A DNA stretch of 64,000 nt from an uncultured Saccharospirillaceae bacterium (GCA_950054195.1 CATLPG010000012.1:1-64000); one strand, 5' to 3'; shown: positions 18,749 to 26,965, numbered from the stretch's first letter. Notes: generated by a model from the letters alone, not told the origin. A program made the numbers and translations.

Positions 18749-19198
18749 ATGAGTTTAACAGCACAAATAACAAACGATATCAAGGCTGCAATGAAAGCCA
18801 AAGATAGAGACAAGTTAGATGCCTTAAGAGCAATTAAATCAGCCTTAATGTTAGAAGCAACCAAAGATGGAAGTGGAGGCGTTAGCGAAGAAGCTGAATT
18901 AAAAATATTACAAAAGCTTTTAAAGCAAAGAAAAGAAGCAGGAGACCTTTACATACAAGAAGGTAGAGAAGACCTAGCGGAAGATGAAATAAAGCAGGCA
19001 AAAGTCATTGAAGCCTATCTGCCAGCTCAAATGAGCGAAGAGGAAGTAACAGAAGTAGTAAAGGCTACTGTAGCTCAATTAGGAGCAAGCGGACCAGCAG
19101 ATATGGGTAAAGTGATGGGACCTGTTATGGGAAAATTATCGGGGAAAGCCGATGGAAAGTTAATTTCCAAAATAGTAAAAGAAACCTTGGCAGGTTAA
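18749..19198 (+). CDS. GatB/YqeY domain-containing protein
   Basis: A 149-residue protein of the YqeY family, resembling the C-terminal tRNA-binding tail of GatB. Typical features: an N-terminal helix with KAAMKAKDRDKLDALRAIKSAL, then LQKLLKQRKEA, and a C-terminal domain with PADMGKVMGPVMGKLSGKADGKLISKIVKE. The function of free-standing YqeY is uncertain; a tRNA- or amidotransferase-related role is the usual inference. It is the last gene of the division cluster and is followed by a strong terminator. Confidence 0.9.
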   Translation: MSLTAQITNDIKAAMKAKDRDKLDALRAIKSALMLEATKDGSGGVSEEAELKILQKLLKQRKEAGDLYIQEGREDLAEDEIKQAKVIEAYLPAQMSEEEVTEVVKATVAQLGASGPADMGKVMGPVMGKLSGKADGKLISKIVKETLAG

Positions 19199-19224
19199 TC
19201 TTTACGTTGAATTGTTTTTAGTTG

Positions 19225-19260
19225 AAAATCCCTACCAGTTTTGGTGGGGATTTTTGTTTT
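19225..19260 (+). terminator. Rho-independent terminator of the dcw cluster
   Basis: AAAATCCCTACCA pairs with TGGTGGGGATTTT around a 4-base loop (GTTT), with one G-U pair, and runs into a T-rich tail. It begins 27 bases after the YqeY-type stop, so it closes the long division/cell-wall transcript. Confidence 0.9.
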
Positions 19261-19485
19261 TATAGTAATTGATATCGAGCTCAGTTTTATTTTATACGAA
19301 CATCACGCGATAATAAAATTAAGGGGGACGATAAATAACTCATGCTCATCGATAGAAAAATTCAAGTATAGTTGATGATACAAAAACACTAATTTCAAGG
19401 TATAGAGAAAGTAAATGTTTGGTCAAAAACATTGAATAAAATAAGTGCAAAGTCTTTAATAGGGGAAGATAACTGTACTTTAGTT
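19261..19485 (+). ncRNA. Possible small RNA ending at an orphan terminator
   Basis: This stretch between two plus-strand terminators has no open frame longer than about 10 codons. Because the first terminator should stop cluster transcripts, the second (19486-19520) needs its own transcript. A one-mismatch promoter box (AATGTTTG, 19414-19421) would give an RNA of roughly 95 nt. No known RNA family was recognised, and the exact 5' end is unknown. Confidence 0.3.
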
Positions 19486-19520
19486 AAAACTCCTAACCAA
19501 AACTGGTTGGGAGTTTTTAT
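19486..19520 (+). terminator. Orphan Rho-independent terminator
   Basis: AAAACTCCTAACCA pairs with TGGTTGGGAGTTTT around an AAAC loop (one G-U or mismatch position), then TATTTT. No coding gene precedes it. Its stem is similar in layout to the terminator at 19225. It may end a small RNA or act as a second backstop for the cluster. Confidence 0.8.
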
Positions 19521-19565
19521 TTTAGCTAATATTTAGTTGAGTTTTTCATATTTTTATCAATCAAT

Positions 19566-20018
19566 ATGGATCAAAACAAAACAAATAAAAACAGAAGGTT
19601 TCAACTGTTCTTAATCTTTCTTCCTTTAGTCATTGCATTAGTTTTACTTGGTCTCAATGGAAACTTATTCAAAATTAATACGGTAATAATTGTACTTTTC
19701 TACACTACCTGTATGCTACCAATTATATATTTAAAAATTTTAGATTGGAGTTTTAGATTGGAGAACGAAAAACTATACCTAAACCATGTTTTTAAAAAAA
19801 CTAAAATAGTAAGTGTAAAAGATGTATTTGTGTCAAAGGTACCATATGTATCCGATATGCTTAAAATTTATAGATTAAGCCTCAAGAATGAGAGAGTATT
19901 GGTCGATTTTTCTGGTTTTTCCTTTAATTCGCTTAAAAAGAAATACGAGTTAGATATGCTTTTTGAAAATACAGATAAGGTATGTTTCGATGATTTTTTT
20001 GAAATTGTAAGTAACTGA
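19566..20018 (+). CDS. Uncharacterised two-helix membrane protein
   Basis: A 150-residue protein not recognised as a named family. It has a basic N-terminus (about 12 residues), two membrane helices (about 13-31 and 37-58, the second ending in PIIYLKIL), then a roughly 85-residue cytoplasmic region with alternating hydrophobic strands (WSFRLENEKLYLNH, VSVKDVFVSKV, YRLSLKNERVLVDF). This layout resembles small membrane proteins with a bacterial PH-like domain, but that is inference. It stands alone, ending 7 bases from the convergent FMN reductase gene. Confidence 0.6.
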   Translation: MDQNKTNKNRRFQLFLIFLPLVIALVLLGLNGNLFKINTVIIVLFYTTCMLPIIYLKILDWSFRLENEKLYLNHVFKKTKIVSVKDVFVSKVPYVSDMLKIYRLSLKNERVLVDFSGFSFNSLKKKYELDMLFENTDKVCFDDFFEIVSN

Positions 20019-20024
20019 TTGTGG

Positions 20025-20567
20025 CTACCCTAACCCATTCAACTTATCAATAATAGTAAGTAGCTCTTCATTCTTTACCTCATCAATTATTTTTCCATCA
20101 TCACGACTAAACGTATCGTTAAAATTTGGTAAAGAGAACGTGCCAACTACTTCAGCGGCATCTCTTGGGAAACGATCCTTGGCTATACTTAAAGAGCTTT
20201 GTGCACCTCTTCCTCCAGGTGAGGTCGATAGAATAAAAACCTTTTTACCATCAAATACTTTGTTACGGTCTTTTATTCTTGAAACCCAATCGTACATGCT
20301 TTTAAAGGCTGCGGTATAATTCCCATTATGCTCTGCCATGGAAACGAGAATTAAATCAGCAGAAGACAATTTTTTAGCAAAAGCTAAGGCGTTTTCGTGT
20401 ATGCCGTTTTCCTTTTCTAAATCAATACCATAGGTAGGCAGCTGATAATCATTTAAATCGAGTAGTTCTGTGTTGTGTTTATCGCCAAATAAGGATAGCG
20501 CATAAGTAACTAATGCTTTGTTAATTGAGTTTTTACTGTTACTGCCTGCAAAGCCAATGATTTTCAT
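20025..20567 (-). CDS. NADPH-dependent FMN reductase family protein
   Basis: A 180-residue flavodoxin-like protein. The N-terminal FAGSNSKNSINKAL loop fits FMN phosphate binding. SMAEHNGNYTAAFKSMYDWVSR matches the P-E-Y/H-N-G-x-x-x-x-x-K-x-x-D-W motif of the family, and STSPGGRGAQ is the second flavin loop. The enzyme would transfer electrons from NAD(P)H to FMN, quinones or similar acceptors. It lies downstream of the CoA-transferase genes on the same strand, with a 52-base gap. Confidence 0.85.
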   Translation of the reverse strand: MKIIGFAGSNSKNSINKALVTYALSLFGDKHNTELLDLNDYQLPTYGIDLEKENGIHENALAFAKKLSSADLILVSMAEHNGNYTAAFKSMYDWVSRIKDRNKVFDGKKVFILSTSPGGRGAQSSLSIAKDRFPRDAAEVVGTFSLPNFNDTFSRDDGKIIDEVKNEELLTIIDKLNGLG

Positions 20568-20619
20568 AAATAAAATTTTATTTCAAATGATTTTAAAAGT
20601 ATTTACTATAAGTTGCAAG

Positions 20620-21285
20620 TCATGCAATGACCATTTCTGGGATTTCGCCTTCAACGATGAGTTTACCTGCTGTAGCTTGTTTAATTTCTTCAACGGTAAC
20701 ACCAGGAGCATGCTCTAATAATACAAAAGCCTGCTTTTCATGATCTACTTCTAAAACGGCTAGGTTTGTTACAATTTTAGTTACACACCCAACACCAGTT
20801 AATGGCAATGTACATGCTTCCAAAAGTTTAGAGTCACCTCTTTTATTGGTGTGCATCATAGCTACAATAATATTCTCAGCAGAAGCTACTAAATCCATTG
20901 CACCTCCCATTCCTTTTACCATTTTTCCTGGGATTTTCCAATTTGCAATATCTCCATTTTGAGCTACCTCCATTGCTCCTAAAACAGTAAGTTGTACATG
21001 CTGTCCTCTAATCATCGAAAAGCTTGTTGCAGAATCGAAAAAAGATGCTCCAGGCAATGCAGTAATGGTTTGCTTACCGGCATTAATTAAATCAGCATCT
21101 TCTGTGCCTGCTTTTGGAAAAGGTCCCATGCCTAAAATGCCATTTTCAGATTGGAATTCAACAGAAATTCCATTGGGAATATAATTCGCAACAAGTGTAG
21201 GTATACCAATTCCAAGGTTCACATACCATCCGTCTTGTAATTCTTGTGCAATTCGTTTTGCAATGCCGTTTTTATCTAAACTCAT
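20620..21285 (-). CDS. scoB: 3-oxoacid CoA-transferase subunit B
   Basis: A 221-residue beta subunit of a family I CoA-transferase, moving CoA between succinyl-CoA (or acetyl-CoA) and acetoacetate. The catalytic glutamate is visible in SENGILG (Glu47), preceded by VNLGIGIPTLVANYIP. PGASFFDSATSFSMIRG and GAMEVAQNGDIANW are family motifs. The partner subunit A is at 21839-22534, unusually separated from this gene by a 553-base insertion carrying a four-helix-bundle gene. Both subunits look intact, so the enzyme should still be active if both are transcribed. Confidence 0.93.
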   Translation of the reverse strand: MSLDKNGIAKRIAQELQDGWYVNLGIGIPTLVANYIPNGISVEFQSENGILGMGPFPKAGTEDADLINAGKQTITALPGASFFDSATSFSMIRGQHVQLTVLGAMEVAQNGDIANWKIPGKMVKGMGGAMDLVASAENIIVAMMHTNKRGDSKLLEACTLPLTGVGCVTKIVTNLAVLEVDHEKQAFVLLEHAPGVTVEEIKQATAGKLIVEGEIPEMVIA

Positions 21286-21287
21286 AG

Positions 21288-21300
21288 TTAATGTAACAAT
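21288..21300. repeat. 13-bp direct repeat, copy 1
   Basis: TTAATGTAACAAT lies just outside the scoB start. An identical copy at 21735-21747 lies on the other side of the four-helix-bundle gene, so the pair brackets it. A near-match in reverse orientation is at 21800-21812 (one mismatch). Confidence 0.75.
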
Positions 21301-21386
21301 TGATCAATTTTAATAATGTATCAATGGTTTAATTAATAAATACTGATGAAATTAAACACATCAACAAGACTAATGTAGTAATTAAA

Positions 21387-21731
21387 TTACATCTTTCTTT
21401 TACTACTACTTAGTATCTTGTATATAATTAAACTAATTTCTTCGGCCATTAATTTAAGATCTTTATCAAAGGCATATGACATACTGTGTTCGCAAAGGGT
21501 AAGCCAGTACTTTGTTTCTTCTATTTCCTTAGCTGAAATTTTCACTTTATGAATAAAATCAGCTTTACTTTCTGCATTTTGAGCTTCATGCATATTTGCT
21601 CCTACTGATGTAGCAGACCTTAAAAGTTGTCTAGCTATTATATGTTTTTTGTCTTGTTCTAGTTGTTCTGTATACCTTATAATTGCTAATGAAAATTGTA
21701 TGGTTTTATTTAATATGATATTGTCTTTCAT
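21387..21731 (-). CDS. Four-helix bundle protein (23S rRNA intervening-sequence/S23 type)
   Basis: A 114-residue all-helical protein. The motifs ARQLLRSATSVGANMHEAQ, then DFIHKVKISAKEIEETKYWL are diagnostic of the family first seen in intervening sequences of 23S rRNA genes; the accessory protein Avd of diversity-generating retroelements has the same fold. The family is basic and may bind nucleic acid, but its cellular role is unknown. It sits between the two CoA-transferase subunit genes, flanked by AT-rich repeats including an exact 13-bp direct repeat. This points to insertion as a small mobile or repeat-associated cassette. Confidence 0.9.
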   Translation of the reverse strand: MKDNIILNKTIQFSLAIIRYTEQLEQDKKHIIARQLLRSATSVGANMHEAQNAESKADFIHKVKISAKEIEETKYWLTLCEHSMSYAFDKDLKLMAEEISLIIYKILSSSKRKM

Positions 21732-21734
21732 ATA

Positions 21735-21747
21735 TTAATGTAACAAT
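21735..21747. repeat. 13-bp direct repeat, copy 2
   Basis: Second exact copy of TTAATGTAACAAT, directly upstream of the four-helix-bundle ATG. The distance between copies is 447 bases, which contains the whole gene. This could be a target-site duplication or two units of a dispersed repeat. Confidence 0.75.
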
Positions 21748-21789
21748 GAATTAATGAGTTAATAAAGCAATTGAGTAGAGCATTAATTA

Positions 21790-21812
21790 GTAGCAAAACA
21801 TTGCTACATTAA
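21790..21812. repeat. Hairpin and inverted partial repeat upstream of the four-helix-bundle gene
   Basis: GTAGCAA (21790-21796) and TTGCTAC (21801-21807) form a perfect 7-bp stem with a 4-base loop. ATTGCTACATTAA (21800-21812) is the reverse complement of the 13-bp direct repeat with one mismatch. Further ATTAATACATT/ACATTGATTAATTAA words follow up to the scoA stop. The whole block looks like repeat-element remains. Confidence 0.6.
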
Positions 21813-21838
21813 TACATTAGAACATTGATTAATTAAAA

Positions 21839-22534
21839 CTACGAAGTAGTTAACTGTTCAATTCTTTTCTCGTAGTTAGTGCCCTTAAATATGCGTTGTA
21901 TAAATATTCCAGGCGTGTGTATTTGTCCTGGGTCAAGCTCTCCTGGTTCAACTAACTCTTCAACTTCTGCAATGGTAATTTTACCTGCCATAGCCATTAA
22001 TGGATTGAAGTTTCTTGCAGTGCCTTTAAAAATCAAGTTTCCTGCTGTGTCTCCTTTCCATGCTTTAACAATTGCAAAGTCTGCATCAAAAGCATGTTCA
22101 AGAATATGTGGTTTTCCATTAAATACACGAACTTCTTTTCCTTCTGCTACTTCGGTTCCATAACCTGCTGGAGTAAAAAAAGCTGGAATTCCAGCACCAG
22201 CAGCTCTACAACGTTCTGCTAAAGTACCTTGTGGTATTAAATCTACTTCAAGTTCGGCATTGAGCATTTGGCGTTCAAACTCTTCGTTTTCGCCAACATA
22301 AGAAGAAATCATTTTTTTGATTTGACGCTTTTGCAATAACAATCCCAACCCAAAATCATCAACACCAGCATTGTTTGAGATACAAGTTAAGTTGATAATG
22401 TTTGTTTCTGTTAAAGCGGTAATGCAGTTTTCTGGAATACCACATAAACCAAAACCACCTAACATGAGTGTCATGCCACTTTCAATTCCTTTTATTGCTT
22501 CTTGTGCGTTTGCTACTACTTTATTTATTGCCAT
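21839..22534 (-). CDS. scoA: 3-oxoacid CoA-transferase subunit A
   Basis: A 231-residue alpha subunit. [16 protein letters not shown] gives the glycine-rich oxyanion loop of family I CoA-transferases; [29 protein letters not shown] and [16 protein letters not shown] are further family motifs. It begins 9 bases after the PBP1A stop and so is likely read from the ricT-gldH-PBP transcript. Normally scoB follows immediately; here an insertion of 553 bases comes first. Confidence 0.93.
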   Translation of the reverse strand: MAINKVVANAQEAIKGIESGMTLMLGGFGLCGIPENCITALTETNIINLTCISNNAGVDDFGLGLLLQKRQIKKMISSYVGENEEFERQMLNAELEVDLIPQGTLAERCRAAGAGIPAFFTPAGYGTEVAEGKEVRVFNGKPHILEHAFDADFAIVKAWKGDTAGNLIFKGTARNFNPLMAMAGKITIAEVEELVEPGELDPGQIHTPGIFIQRIFKGTNYEKRIEQLTTS

Positions 22535-22543
22535 ATAATAAAA

Positions 22544-25048
22544 TTAAAATCCATCGTCTAACCCTGATTTTATTAGGTCATTAGCATCAATAGGTTCATT
22601 ATCCTTGACGTTATTACAATTGTCAAGCGTATTTACATAATTATCAGGAGCTTTAAAATCATCCGTTGAAATATCTAACTCTTTGTCTTCATACACTTTG
22701 TTCATGTAATACCCCCAAATAGGTAATGACATATTAGCCCCTTGACCATAGTATGTATCTGAGCCTTTATTATACCCATCAAAGCGTACAGCTTTATCTT
22801 CACAACCTGTCCATACTCCTGTTACTAACTCTGGGGTTAAGCCTAAAAACCATCCGTCTGTATTATCATTGGTAGTACCAGTTTTACCTGCAATAGGAAA
22901 TTTTAAACCACCATAAGGTCTGTAATCTTTACCAGCTCTTAATCGCATGGATGTACCACCAACATATGGTCTACCATTTTTATTTTTCATGGTTGGATGA
23001 CGAACACCATCTACTACACCTTTCATCATTTTAACGGTAGTGTAAGCCGTAAAAGGATCAAACACTTGAGCAGTTTTAGGTTCGTATTCGTAGATTAAAT
23101 TTCCATTTTTATCTTCTACACGAGTAATAAATACAGGTTCAACATAAATTCCATTATTAGCAAATACACTAATACCTCCAACCATATGGTAGAGCGATAT
23201 ATCAAATACACCAAGCGCTAAAGATGGGTAAGGTTCCATAGTTCCTTTTGGAACTCCTGCTTTTTCCACATTATCAATTACATTTTGAGGGCGAATTCTA
23301 TCAATAACATATGCAGTAACATTATTCATAGATGCTGCTAAGGCAAATTTAAAAGACACATCTTCACCGTTCATCTTCATCCCAGCATTTTGAGGACACC
23401 ATTGGTCGGTACGGTTTCCTTTTGGTACGTCTACACAATATTGAATGTTAGGTACTTCATCACAAGGTGCTATTACTCCTTCTTGAATGGCTGTCGCATA
23501 AACAAATGGCTTAAAGGTAGAACCTACTTGTCGTTTTCCTTTTTTTACCATGTCGTATTGGAAATACTTAAAGTTTGGTCCGCCAACCCAAGCTTTGATG
23601 TGTCCTGTTCTTGGATCCATTGACATTAAAGACGACCGCAAAAAGCGTTTATGGTATTTAATCGCATCCATTGGAGAAAGAACAGTGTCTTTTTCATAAT
23701 TCTCACTATCCCAAGAGAAGACTTGCGTAGGCTCGGGTGTATTAAATATTTTGTCTATTTCTTTAGCTGTTCTAACTGGTTCAATATGTTTTGAGTTATA
23801 GTTACAAACATAGCTTTTCGTTCCATCAATCTTTTTCACAGTTGTTCCAGAGCGTTCACAAACGGTACAAATGGATCCTACAAGCTTTTTATAAAGCATG
23901 GTTTGTTTTTTTGCTTGATTTAATATGCTTTCAACTGCTTCTTCTTTAATTCTGTTACTAAAAGGGGGGCGTTTGGTGTATCTACCGTTTTTTGCATCAA
24001 TAAAACGATCCAAATCTTTTTGTAGCTCATTCCCTAGGTGTTCTTCTACAGCCCATTCTGCATATTTTTGCATACGAGAATCCAAGGTGGTATGGATTCT
24101 TAATCCATCGGCATATAAATCATACTTACGATCTTCTTTTTTGTTATAGCAGATATACTCACCATCTTCATTTTTCATTTCTAGGATATCAGCTAATTTA
24201 CTTCTTAGCATTTCTCTAAAGTAGGGTGCAACACCAGATTTATGATCTACTCGTGTATATTTTAACCCTAGCGGTAATTCTCTTATTGAATCGTATTCCT
24301 GCTGATTTATAAAGCCATTTTTTTTCATTTGGCTAAGCACTACCATTCTACGGTGTGTTACTGTATCCTCTCTACGAATAGGATTGAACAAGGAAGGATT
24401 TTTTGCCATCCCAACCAACATAGCTGCCTCGTGTAAATCTAAATCCTTTTGACTTTTATTAAAATAAACCCTAGCAGCTGAATTAATACCGACTGCATTG
24501 TTTAAGAAGTCTAATTGATTAAGGTACATAGCAATTATTTCTTCTTTCGTGTATCTTTTTTCGATACGCGTAGCAATAATCCATTCACCAAGTTTTTGCT
24601 TGATTCTCTCAATAATACTACTACTTCTTCTGTGAAAAAGCATTTTAGCTAACTGTTGAGTAAGTGTACTTCCTCCTCCTCCAGATCCCATTTTAGCTAC
24701 TGCTCTAGCAAGTGCCTCGGCATCAACACCTGCGTGATCGTAAAAACGCTCATCTTCGGTAGCTACTAACGCTTTAACTAAATGTGGAGATAACTCATAA
24801 TATTCAACATTTGTTCTGTTTTCTCTAAAATAGTTTCCAATTACTTCGCCATCAGCAGTAAATATTTGGGTAGCCAAATTACTCTTGGGGTTTTCTAGTT
24901 CTTCAAGGCTTGGTAAAGAAGTAAGGCTGATGATAAATAAAGTTATCCCAAGGGCTACAAATGGGCCAACAAAAAACAGCCAAATGAGTTTAACAAGGCG
25001 TTTTTTTCTTTTTGGTTCTTTGGTATTTTTTTTCTTTGTGTTACTCAC
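22544..25048 (-). CDS. Class A penicillin-binding protein (PBP1A type)
   Basis: An 834-residue bifunctional peptidoglycan synthase. A basic N-terminus precedes a membrane helix (about 21-43). The GT51 domain has ATEDERFYDHAGVD (catalytic Glu98), GGGSTLTQQLAK (124-135) and RYTKEEIIAMYLN. The transpeptidase has STFK (510-513), ASMNN and KTGTTNDNTDGWF. Between the domains, residues 394-421 carry Cys394-x2-Cys397-x17-Cys415-x5-His421, a zinc-ribbon-like pattern that I do not expect in this family. The start overlaps the gldH end by 8 bases. It ends shortly before scoA. Confidence 0.93.
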   Translation of the reverse strand: MSNTKKKNTKEPKRKKRLVKLIWLFFVGPFVALGITLFIISLTSLPSLEELENPKSNLATQIFTADGEVIGNYFRENRTNVEYYELSPHLVKALVATEDERFYDHAGVDAEALARAVAKMGSGGGGSTLTQQLAKMLFHRRSSSIIERIKQKLGEWIIATRIEKRYTKEEIIAMYLNQLDFLNNAVGINSAARVYFNKSQKDLDLHEAAMLVGMAKNPSLFNPIRREDTVTHRRMVVLSQMKKNGFINQQEYDSIRELPLGLKYTRVDHKSGVAPYFREMLRSKLADILEMKNEDGEYICYNKKEDRKYDLYADGLRIHTTLDSRMQKYAEWAVEEHLGNELQKDLDRFIDAKNGRYTKRPPFSNRIKEEAVESILNQAKKQTMLYKKLVGSICTVCERSGTTVKKIDGTKSYVCNYNSKHIEPVRTAKEIDKIFNTPEPTQVFSWDSENYEKDTVLSPMDAIKYHKRFLRSSLMSMDPRTGHIKAWVGGPNFKYFQYDMVKKGKRQVGSTFKPFVYATAIQEGVIAPCDEVPNIQYCVDVPKGNRTDQWCPQNAGMKMNGEDVSFKFALAASMNNVTAYVIDRIRPQNVIDNVEKAGVPKGTMEPYPSLALGVFDISLYHMVGGISVFANNGIYVEPVFITRVEDKNGNLIYEYEPKTAQVFDPFTAYTTVKMMKGVVDGVRHPTMKNKNGRPYVGGTSMRLRAGKDYRPYGGLKFPIAGKTGTTNDNTDGWFLGLTPELVTGVWTGCEDKAVRFDGYNKGSDTYYGQGANMSLPIWGYYMNKVYEDKELDISTDDFKAPDNYVNTLDNCNNVKDNEPIDANDLIKSGLDDGF

Positions 25049-25526
25049 TTGTTTCTAAAATTTTAAATCCAATGTTAGCAATATGATCAAGGTTTTTTTG
25101 TCTCATTCCATGAATGACAGCAAATTCATAGGTTCCTTTTAAAGGAAAACGTTTTTTTCTGCTAAATAGCATGCTGTTATCAATAATACTTCCAGAAATT
25201 GTTTTTCCTAGCCATCTACCGTTTGGTTTAGCGAGTATAAATTCAGCCGTATCAGTTAATGATTTTCCGTTAGGAAATTTTAATTTATAATCGATAAAAA
25301 TATTACTGTAGGAGTAGGTAGAAAGGTTTCTTAAATTAAAATAAAAGTCATAAAGCTGATTGGTATCCTCAATTTCAAAAGAAAATCGAGCAGTGTCGGT
25401 TAGCTCCCATGTATTATTGGCTAATGTTTTGTTTTCTTCAAAAAAAGGAGATTTACCCATGCAGGAAATAAGCATGCTTGTCAATAAAAAAATAGTGGCT
25501 ATGTAACTAAGCTTACTTTTGATCAT
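25041..25526 (-). CDS. gldH: Gliding motility lipoprotein GldH
   Basis: A 161-residue lipoprotein. The signal peptide MIKSKLSYIATIFLLTSMLIS ends at a lipobox Cys (Cys22, LISC). The mature part is predicted beta-rich (ARFSFEIEDTNQLYDFYFNLRN, YEFAVIHGMRQKNLDHIANIGF), matching the GldH pattern. GldH is needed for gliding and stability of the type IX machinery in Flavobacteria. The ATG at 25526 is chosen because it begins the signal peptide; the frame runs open further upstream only as a shadow of the Asn/Lys-rich ricT tail. The start lies within the last codons of ricT (14-base overlap). Confidence 0.85.
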   Translation of the reverse strand: MIKSKLSYIATIFLLTSMLISCMGKSPFFEENKTLANNTWELTDTARFSFEIEDTNQLYDFYFNLRNLSTYSYSNIFIDYKLKFPNGKSLTDTAEFILAKPNGRWLGKTISGSIIDNSMLFSRKKRFPLKGTYEFAVIHGMRQKNLDHIANIGFKILETSE

Positions 25527-26817
25527 TGGTGTTATTCTTTCTGTTTCTATTATTGTTATTACGCCTCTTGTTTTTTGAATTATTTGGCTTGTTACCAGAA
25601 TTGTTAGGCGTACTTTTTGAGTTGTTAGGTTTATTAGATGTGTTTTTAGGACCTTTCTGTTTGTTTTTAGAATTGTGAGGTTTATTTTTTCTCTTTCCTT
25701 TCCCCTTGTTCTTTTTAAACTTATCATCAAAACGACTCAAACTATCTTGCCCAACTACGCTATCAAATGTAGAAGCTTCTTCAACAACCTCTTCGACAAC
25801 AGCAAAATCTTTTAAGCTTTGTGGTTTTTTACCACTTTTATTCATTTTAATGATTTCGTGCACTCGGTCAACTTCTAGACCGATAATATCCATCATATCG
25901 TTTTTGTCCTTCACTCCATACCACATCATGCGTTTAAACACATCCGTTTTAATGTGTCGAGCATAGCCTGTTTCTGTTTGAAGTTGAACATTGGTGTTTG
26001 GGAACGTTTTTATTTGTTCCATGTAGGCATCAAGTTCAAAGTTTAAGCAACATTTAAGTTTTCCACACTGTCCAGCTAGTTTTTGAGGGTTTATGGAAAG
26101 TTGTTGGTAACGAGCTGCATTAGTATTTACACTTCTGAAGTCGGTTAACCAAGTAGAGCAGCATAATTCTCTGCCACAAGAACCAATTCCTCCGAGTTTA
26201 CCTGCTTCTTGACGCATTCCTATTTGACGCATTTCAACACGGATACCAAATTCAGTAGCATATTGCTTGATGAGCTCACGAAAATCTACACGATCATTAG
26301 CGGTATAGTAAAAGGTTGCTTTTGTATTGTCGCCTTGAAATTCGATGTCACTAATTTTCATTTCTAAACCAAGCTTAATGGCAATGGTTCTTGCTCTCGG
26401 CATGATTTCTTTTTCACGCTTACGAGCATAGTGCCATTTTTCGAGGTCTTCTTCTTTGGCTTTTCGATAAATGGTTCTAAGATTTTTGGTGTCTTTTACC
26501 TTTTTACGGGTTAATTGAAGTTTTACTAATTCTCCAATCAAAGAAATTACACCAACATCGTGTCCCGATGTACCTTGAACACAAACTACTTCGCCTTGCT
26601 GAAGTGGTAAGTTTTTATCGTTTTTGAAATATTCCTTTCTATCATTTTTAAAACGAACCTCTACTATATTGTAAATGCGCTGTCCCGATGGTAAATCCAT
26701 GTTTGAAAGCCAATCGAAAACAGAAAGTTTATTGCAACCACCAGTACCGCACGACCCGTTACTTTTACAGCCATTAGGTACTCCTGATTTATTATTTGAA
26801 CAAGTTGAACAACTCAT
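25513..26817 (-). CDS. ricT: PSP1/RicT-family protein
   Basis: A 434-residue cytoplasmic protein. The N-terminal 30 residues are Cys-rich (MSCSTCSNNKSGVP ... CGTGGCN). The PSP1 core carries GIGSCGRELCCSTWL and then QCGKLKCCLNFE, the conserved cysteines that ligate an Fe-S cluster in RicT (YaaT) complexes, which in Bacillus affect RNA processing and signalling. The last 70 or so residues are low-complexity Asn/Lys/Arg/Pro (repeated KPNNSK-type units), probably disordered and possibly RNA-binding. It is upstream of gldH and PBP1A, an arrangement familiar in Flavobacteria. Confidence 0.88.
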   Translation of the reverse strand: MSCSTCSNNKSGVPNGCKSNGSCGTGGCNKLSVFDWLSNMDLPSGQRIYNIVEVRFKNDRKEYFKNDKNLPLQQGEVVCVQGTSGHDVGVISLIGELVKLQLTRKKVKDTKNLRTIYRKAKEEDLEKWHYARKREKEIMPRARTIAIKLGLEMKISDIEFQGDNTKATFYYTANDRVDFRELIKQYATEFGIRVEMRQIGMRQEAGKLGGIGSCGRELCCSTWLTDFRSVNTNAARYQQLSINPQKLAGQCGKLKCCLNFELDAYMEQIKTFPNTNVQLQTETGYARHIKTDVFKRMMWYGVKDKNDMMDIIGLEVDRVHEIIKMNKSGKKPQSLKDFAVVEEVVEEASTFDSVVGQDSLSRFDDKFKKNKGKGKRKNKPHNSKNKQKGPKNTSNKPNNSKSTPNNSGNKPNNSKNKRRNNNNRNRKNNTNDQK

Positions 26818-26867
26818 ATATTATTTAAAGAATTTTAACGTGTGATTTGTTGTAGACACACTAACCT

Positions 26868-26875
26868 TAAAGATA
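26868..26875 (-). promoter_or_regulatory. Probable promoter box upstream of ricT
   Basis: The minus strand reads TATCTTTA, one base from TAnnTTTG, about 50 bases before the ricT ATG. It would drive ricT-gldH-PBP1A-scoA. Motif evidence only. Confidence 0.35.
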
Positions 26876-26915
26876 CTTTTTTTCGGTCAAAGAATGAAGT
26901 TTTAGGTGTATAAAC

Positions 26916-26945
26916 AAAAAAGGCTCCCAAACAGGAGCCTTTTTT
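26916..26945 (-). terminator. Terminator after the OmpH genes
   Basis: AAAAAAGGCTCC pairs perfectly with GGAGCCTTTTTT around a 6-base loop. It lies 20 bases past the end of the second ompH gene (minus strand), so it should end that transcript; the symmetric A/T tails mean it could work in both directions. Confidence 0.88.
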
Positions 26946-26965
26946 GTTTAAATATTTTGGAACTT

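Noticed and set aside
25527-25730. N-terminal extension of GldH by 68 residues
   Set aside because: The extension is a frame shadow of the ricT tail and would bury the lipoprotein signal peptide.
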